A DNA stretch of 9,061 nucleotides, taken from positions 1 to 9,061 of the forward strand of contig SLOS01000378.1 of NCBI GenBank assembly GCA_007132365.1, read 5' to 3'. This DNA is from Bacteroidales bacterium (GTDB taxonomy: Bacteria; Bacteroidota; Bacteroidia; Bacteroidales; PUMT01). Shown here in pieces: positions 6,044 through 9,061 of the stretch (positions are counted from its first letter, which is position 1; the number at the start of each line of letters is the position of its first letter). The notes beneath the pieces are model-generated. The model was not told the DNA's origin. It ran no database searches and was given only the letters and a program-made list of their open reading frames with translations. The position numbers were made by a program, and so were the translations under genes.

Positions 6044-8584
6044 TTAGAAAATAAAGATAAGTTCTTCCCTGTTTTCACCCTCAAGAGTTTCTACGTTTTC
6101 AGTTTCCTGCCATTCTCCTGTTTCAGGGTAGCCCACACGGACTGTAAAAAGATCTTCTGAAAAGACCCAGGGCTCGAATTCTTTACCTTTGATGCGTACT
6201 GAATATTCCAGTTCACCTGTAACCTCGTTAATAATCTCCACAACTGGATCAGGTTCACCTTCTATTTTAAGTACTGGCAGCCAGGCAGTAGCCTCCCGGC
6301 CGTAATTGTCAAACTGGCTGATAGTATAGGGCCATCCCGGAAACTGATCATCCGGTTGGGGATTTGCAACATCAGCCAGAAAACGCCAGCATTCGATTTC
6401 AATTGTGCGTTCTTCATTGTCAAATATAATCATGCCGAATCCTGCTGCCCTGGCATGTTCCAATTCATAGCGATGGGACTTACTACGATCAAAATCACCC
6501 GGATTGCCAACTGCGTACATATAATTCAGATTCCCGAAGGCATCAATATATTCACCAGTATTTGGCAATCCATGTTCCGGAGGATTTTTAATTGAAATTT
6601 CATCAACGTCATCCGGTCGGAACCATCGCGAATAAACCGAGGCAATTGCCGGTGGACTGAATCCGTAACCGGCATCACGAAAATCGTCTATACCGTAATG
6701 AACAATCGAAGCAAGATGCTGATCTCCGTTAATATTAAATGCAAATCCCCGGCGAATAATATGAAGAGCCCTGTCACGGGCAGTCTTTGGCCATCCGCCC
6801 GAGTCAAGGTCTCCATGAAGATAATCATCAAAATTGCCATGATGGGTTGCCGTAGCAGTAATAGGTGTCTGAGTAAGCAAAACTTTCATCTCTGCATTTT
6901 CCCAGTCACGGACCCACTGCTTCATGAACTTCTCCTGACGCTCACCAAACATTTCAAGTCCGGGTTTGTCCAGTACAGAAGGATCATCCAGGGGCTCAAC
7001 AAGGTGGTCATGACGACCTTCCCAGGTAGAAACCAGTTCCGGGGGAGATTTGTATATCCGGTCGCTCACAATACCGAAGCTCACCCTGCCATAAATCAAA
7101 TCCGTATACCAGACACTCATACCCTGTTCAATAGGCGTAGGATCCCAGGGATCAGGCAGATGGGCTACCTGGGTCCGGTGCATCATATTGACAAACCTGA
7201 CCGTCTGGATAAAGCCTCCCTGATCAGATGTACCACCAGGTATATTGGCTTCCAGCAATTCCTTCTGGTTATCAAAAGGAACCCCTCCGTCTCCCCACAG
7301 GTTTCCCTGGTATACATCATGATCGTCGGGTGTGACAATGGTGGGTATATCGCGCATCAGATCGCCAAAGGCCCAGCCAAACATGTACCATTTACCAAGG
7401 TAATTTAGTATTGCTGTTTCATCAGGCCATCTCACATGGCGATACCCGCCATTATGCTCATAGATCTGATCACCTGAAAAGAATAGTATATCGGGTTCGG
7501 ATAACTCCAGATTTCGCACCAGGGGAGTATAGGGGAACCCTCTCCACCACTGGCAGGTCAGCGATCCGAACCTCAATGACCTGTCCACCGGGTCATGTCG
7601 GATAGTTCCGCCATATTCTGCTTTCCGGTCATCACCCGTTGAATTGATATATTCAAATAATACACGGTAGTCATGATCACTGCCAGAATCCCAGTCGTCA
7701 ACTTTCCATGTGACAGTCCGCGAATCAGCATCCATCTCACCGCTTGCCACGGTCTCCCAGCTTCTACGATTTCTTACCTGCAGCTCTGCGACTCTGTTTT
7801 CTGATTCACTTACCGGGGGAAGCTGGGCAGTCATTTTCAGGGTGTTTCGGCTTAAGGTATGCATGGTCCACAATACCGGACCAAACCGGTTTTCTTCCTT
7901 CAGCGAAAATCCGGGTCCATTAAAATAAATATTGTCAAACCAGAACCTTGGCCCGTTTTCCTCTGCATCCGGACCACGGAAATTGTTAACAAACTGAACG
8001 ATGCCGGTAACAGGAGATTCAGGAAAGAGAGATAAAGTTGCAATGTCATTTCCGGTTTCATCAGCAATTATCATCTCCACCTTATAGCCTTCAGGAGTTG
8101 ATGACCCGGTTACCTCAAGTTCAAATTCACTGTAATCGAAACCTGCTGGAAGCTGCAGTGTCTGTCCGGCCATAAAAGCAAACCCTTCCGTATTGATACC
8201 CATGTTTATCCCCTGTCCGAAATAGACGGCAGCACGTACATCCTTGTCTTCTGGTGCTTCAGAACCAATTATAATACCCGATGAACCATGCTGATTACCT
8301 TTTTCAAGCAAACCCATAGTTACACTGACAGTAAAAGGAGCATCTCTCCCTTCAAGCAGATGGGTCAGGTTGCTCAGCGTTGCATGGCGCAGATGGCTGA
8401 CGCATTCAATCCGGCCATCACTTATACGCCATCCCTCAAGGGGAATAGTCCAGAAATCCTCTCCTACCCAAATACGATCCGGTATATTATTAAAAGAATA
8501 GGATGTTTCCTGATCTGCACTGCTGCAGCTAAACCCGATCATTATGACAATCAGCATAATACTGTAAATCCTTAATTTTTTCAT
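6044..8584 (-). CDS. PhoD-like metallophosphatase lipoprotein with N-terminal jelly-roll-like domain
   Basis: From the ATG at 8584 the product is 846 aa. A GTG start at 8605 is possible but would add seven polar residues before a normal signal peptide (MKKLRIYSIMLIVIMIGFSC), so the ATG is preferred. Cys20 looks like the lipidation site. Residues about 30-225 (FWTIPLEGWRISDGRIEC onward) resemble a concanavalin/LamG or DUF1080-like sandwich that may bind glycan. Residues about 240-330 look like an Ig-like spacer. The PhoD-type catalytic domain follows: GDQIYE (371-376), PDDHDVYQGN (419-428), THHGN (580-584) and NGDQH (619-623) supply metal ligands expected of this calcineurin-like superfamily. 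PhoD proteins hydrolyse phosphomono- and diesters. At 846 aa this one is far longer than classical PhoD, and proteins of this design occur near glycan-degradation genes, so a phosphorylated glycan or teichoic-like substrate is possible (inference). It lies downstream of an oxidoreductase on the same strand. Confidence 0.85.
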   Translation of the reverse strand: MKKLRIYSIMLIVIMIGFSCSSADQETSYSFNNIPDRIWVGEDFWTIPLEGWRISDGRIECVSHLRHATLSNLTHLLEGRDAPFTVSVTMGLLEKGNQHGSSGIIIGSEAPEDKDVRAAVYFGQGINMGINTEGFAFMAGQTLQLPAGFDYSEFELEVTGSSTPEGYKVEMIIADETGNDIATLSLFPESPVTGIVQFVNNFRGPDAEENGPRFWFDNIYFNGPGFSLKEENRFGPVLWTMHTLSRNTLKMTAQLPPVSESENRVAELQVRNRRSWETVASGEMDADSRTVTWKVDDWDSGSDHDYRVLFEYINSTGDDRKAEYGGTIRHDPVDRSLRFGSLTCQWWRGFPYTPLVRNLELSEPDILFFSGDQIYEHNGGYRHVRWPDETAILNYLGKWYMFGWAFGDLMRDIPTIVTPDDHDVYQGNLWGDGGVPFDNQKELLEANIPGGTSDQGGFIQTVRFVNMMHRTQVAHLPDPWDPTPIEQGMSVWYTDLIYGRVSFGIVSDRIYKSPPELVSTWEGRHDHLVEPLDDPSVLDKPGLEMFGERQEKFMKQWVRDWENAEMKVLLTQTPITATATHHGNFDDYLHGDLDSGGWPKTARDRALHIIRRGFAFNINGDQHLASIVHYGIDDFRDAGYGFSPPAIASVYSRWFRPDDVDEISIKNPPEHGLPNTGEYIDAFGNLNYMYAVGNPGDFDRSKSHRYELEHARAAGFGMIIFDNEERTIEIECWRFLADVANPQPDDQFPGWPYTISQFDNYGREATAWLPVLKIEGEPDPVVEIINEVTGELEYSVRIKGKEFEPWVFSEDLFTVRVGYPETGEWQETENVETLEGENREELIFIF

Positions 8585-8600
8585 AATATTATTATTTGAG

Positions 8601-8622
8601 GTCACGACATTAAGGTCGTGAC
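8601..8622. promoter_or_regulatory. Perfect 8-bp hairpin/operator before the PhoD-like gene
   Basis: gtcacgac (8601-8608) and gtcgtgac (8615-8622) pair perfectly around a 6-base loop. The minus-strand ATG at 8584 lies 16 bases past the stem. There is no U-run after it in either direction, so it is not a typical intrinsic terminator. It could be an operator or an RNA stem affecting translation initiation. The symmetry is seen; the role is inference. Confidence 0.45.
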
Positions 8623-8693
8623 ATATTAAAGATTATGCAGTGAACAATTACAAGACAATTTAAGTCATGAATCATGAAATCATCCATTGATTT

Positions 8694-9061
8694 TCAAGCA
8701 GGGGCAGTACCAGGGATAGGTGGCCCCGGCGGTATGTTGACCGGGCCGAATTCAAGTTTTTCGGGTCCGAGCCTCATACTGGAACTCATCATATCATCAA
8801 AATGTATTTCCTTTCCCGTATATGCCGATTCCCTTCCCATGATGGCCACCAAATTGGCAGCTGCAACATTTGGAATATCATTAACATAATTATCGGTACG
8901 GATAGCAGTAACAAAGTTTATGATCTCCTGTAGATGGGGGTGCACAGCAAGTCTGTCGCCCGGCCATTTCCCGCCTTCACGCGGATATTCGTATTCCCAC
9001 AGAAGGTTCCCGTTATAATCGCGGATCTCATCCATACCGTTGGTATACCCCCGGGTACCAA
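8694..9061 (-). CDS. Gfo/Idh/MocA family oxidoreductase, C-terminal part (runs off window)
   Basis: The last 121 codons of a minus-strand gene are visible; the frame stays open to the right edge, so the ATG at 9035 is internal. The sequence GTRGYTNG followed by an I-D-x-x-G strand, then HPHLQEIINFVTAIRTDNYV, then VAAANLVAIMGRESAYTGKE and FDDMM, is the standard C-terminal beta-sheet domain and final helices of Gfo/Idh/MocA proteins. The tail ends PPGPPIPGTAPA, as in many Bacteroidota and Planctomycetes members. These enzymes use NAD(P) to oxidise or epimerise sugars and cyclitols, and some (GH109-type) remove terminal N-acetylgalactosamine. The nucleotide-binding N-terminus is outside the window, so substrate and any export signal cannot be judged. 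It precedes the PhoD-like gene by 109 bases on the same strand and may share a transcript with it. Confidence 0.88.
   Translation of the reverse strand, partial: GTRGYTNGMDEIRDYNGNLLWEYEYPREGGKWPGDRLAVHPHLQEIINFVTAIRTDNYVNDIPNVAAANLVAIMGRESAYTGKEIHFDDMMSSSMRLGPEKLEFGPVNIPPGPPIPGTAPA

Noticed and set aside
5881..6084. Minus-strand 67-codon frame overlapping the end of the PhoD-like gene
   Set aside because: It has no recognisable domain, overlaps the phosphatase tail in another frame, and has no clear ribosome binding site. A decayed or dispersed repeat is possible but cannot be shown.
6698..7408. Plus-strand 236-codon frame opposite the PhoD-like gene
   Set aside because: It is fully antisense to a well-supported coding region with conserved catalytic motifs. 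The peptide is basic and low in structure, as expected for a shadow frame.
8664..8680. Tandem tcatgaa repeats upstream of the PhoD-like gene
   Set aside because: Only two 7-base units in AT-rich DNA, which is within chance expectation.

Overview
The window looks like part of a carbohydrate-utilisation (glycan-degradation) region of a Bacteroidota bacterium, probably a marine or sediment member. The reasons are AT-rich intergenic DNA, lipoprotein signal peptides, FG-GAP/VCBS proteins, a PhoD-like phosphatase, a Gfo/Idh/MocA oxidoreductase and a sulfatase relic packed together. The lineage is inferred from gene content only; there is no rRNA or other phylogenetic marker.

Layout. Positions 1-167 are AT-rich downstream sequence with a long-armed inverted repeat. 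Positions 168-4160 hold a minus-strand cluster. In transcription order it is: secreted paralogue B (2973-4160), a DUF4185-like lipoprotein (1615-2976) that overlaps B by ATGA, a relic of a sulfatase C-terminus (1394-1612), and secreted paralogue A (168-1397), whose ATG overlaps the relic's stop. Upstream of B lies a decayed 3' end of a third paralogue (about 4264-4412). A plus-strand FG-GAP/VCBS repeat gene (4656-5685) is split by a frameshift near 5317-5324. After a 358-base convergent gap comes a large minus-strand PhoD-like lipoprotein (6044-8584). Upstream of it, across a 109-base spacer with a perfect hairpin, is the C-terminal part of a Gfo/Idh/MocA oxidoreductase that runs off the right edge.

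Working together (inference): secreted and lipid-anchored proteins act outside the cytoplasm on a substituted glycan. The sulfatase relic points to sulfate esters and the PhoD-like protein to phosphate esters. The DUF4185-like propeller resembles a glycosidase fold, and the A/B proteins belong to a secreted family I cannot name. The oxidoreductase would act on released sugars.

The most notable point is the structure of 168-4412. One uncharacterised family is present in three states (two intact, one decayed). A doubly truncated sulfatase piece lies between blocks, and a nearly identical 103-base patch is shared by A and B. Together these indicate repeated duplication, deletion and possibly gene conversion.
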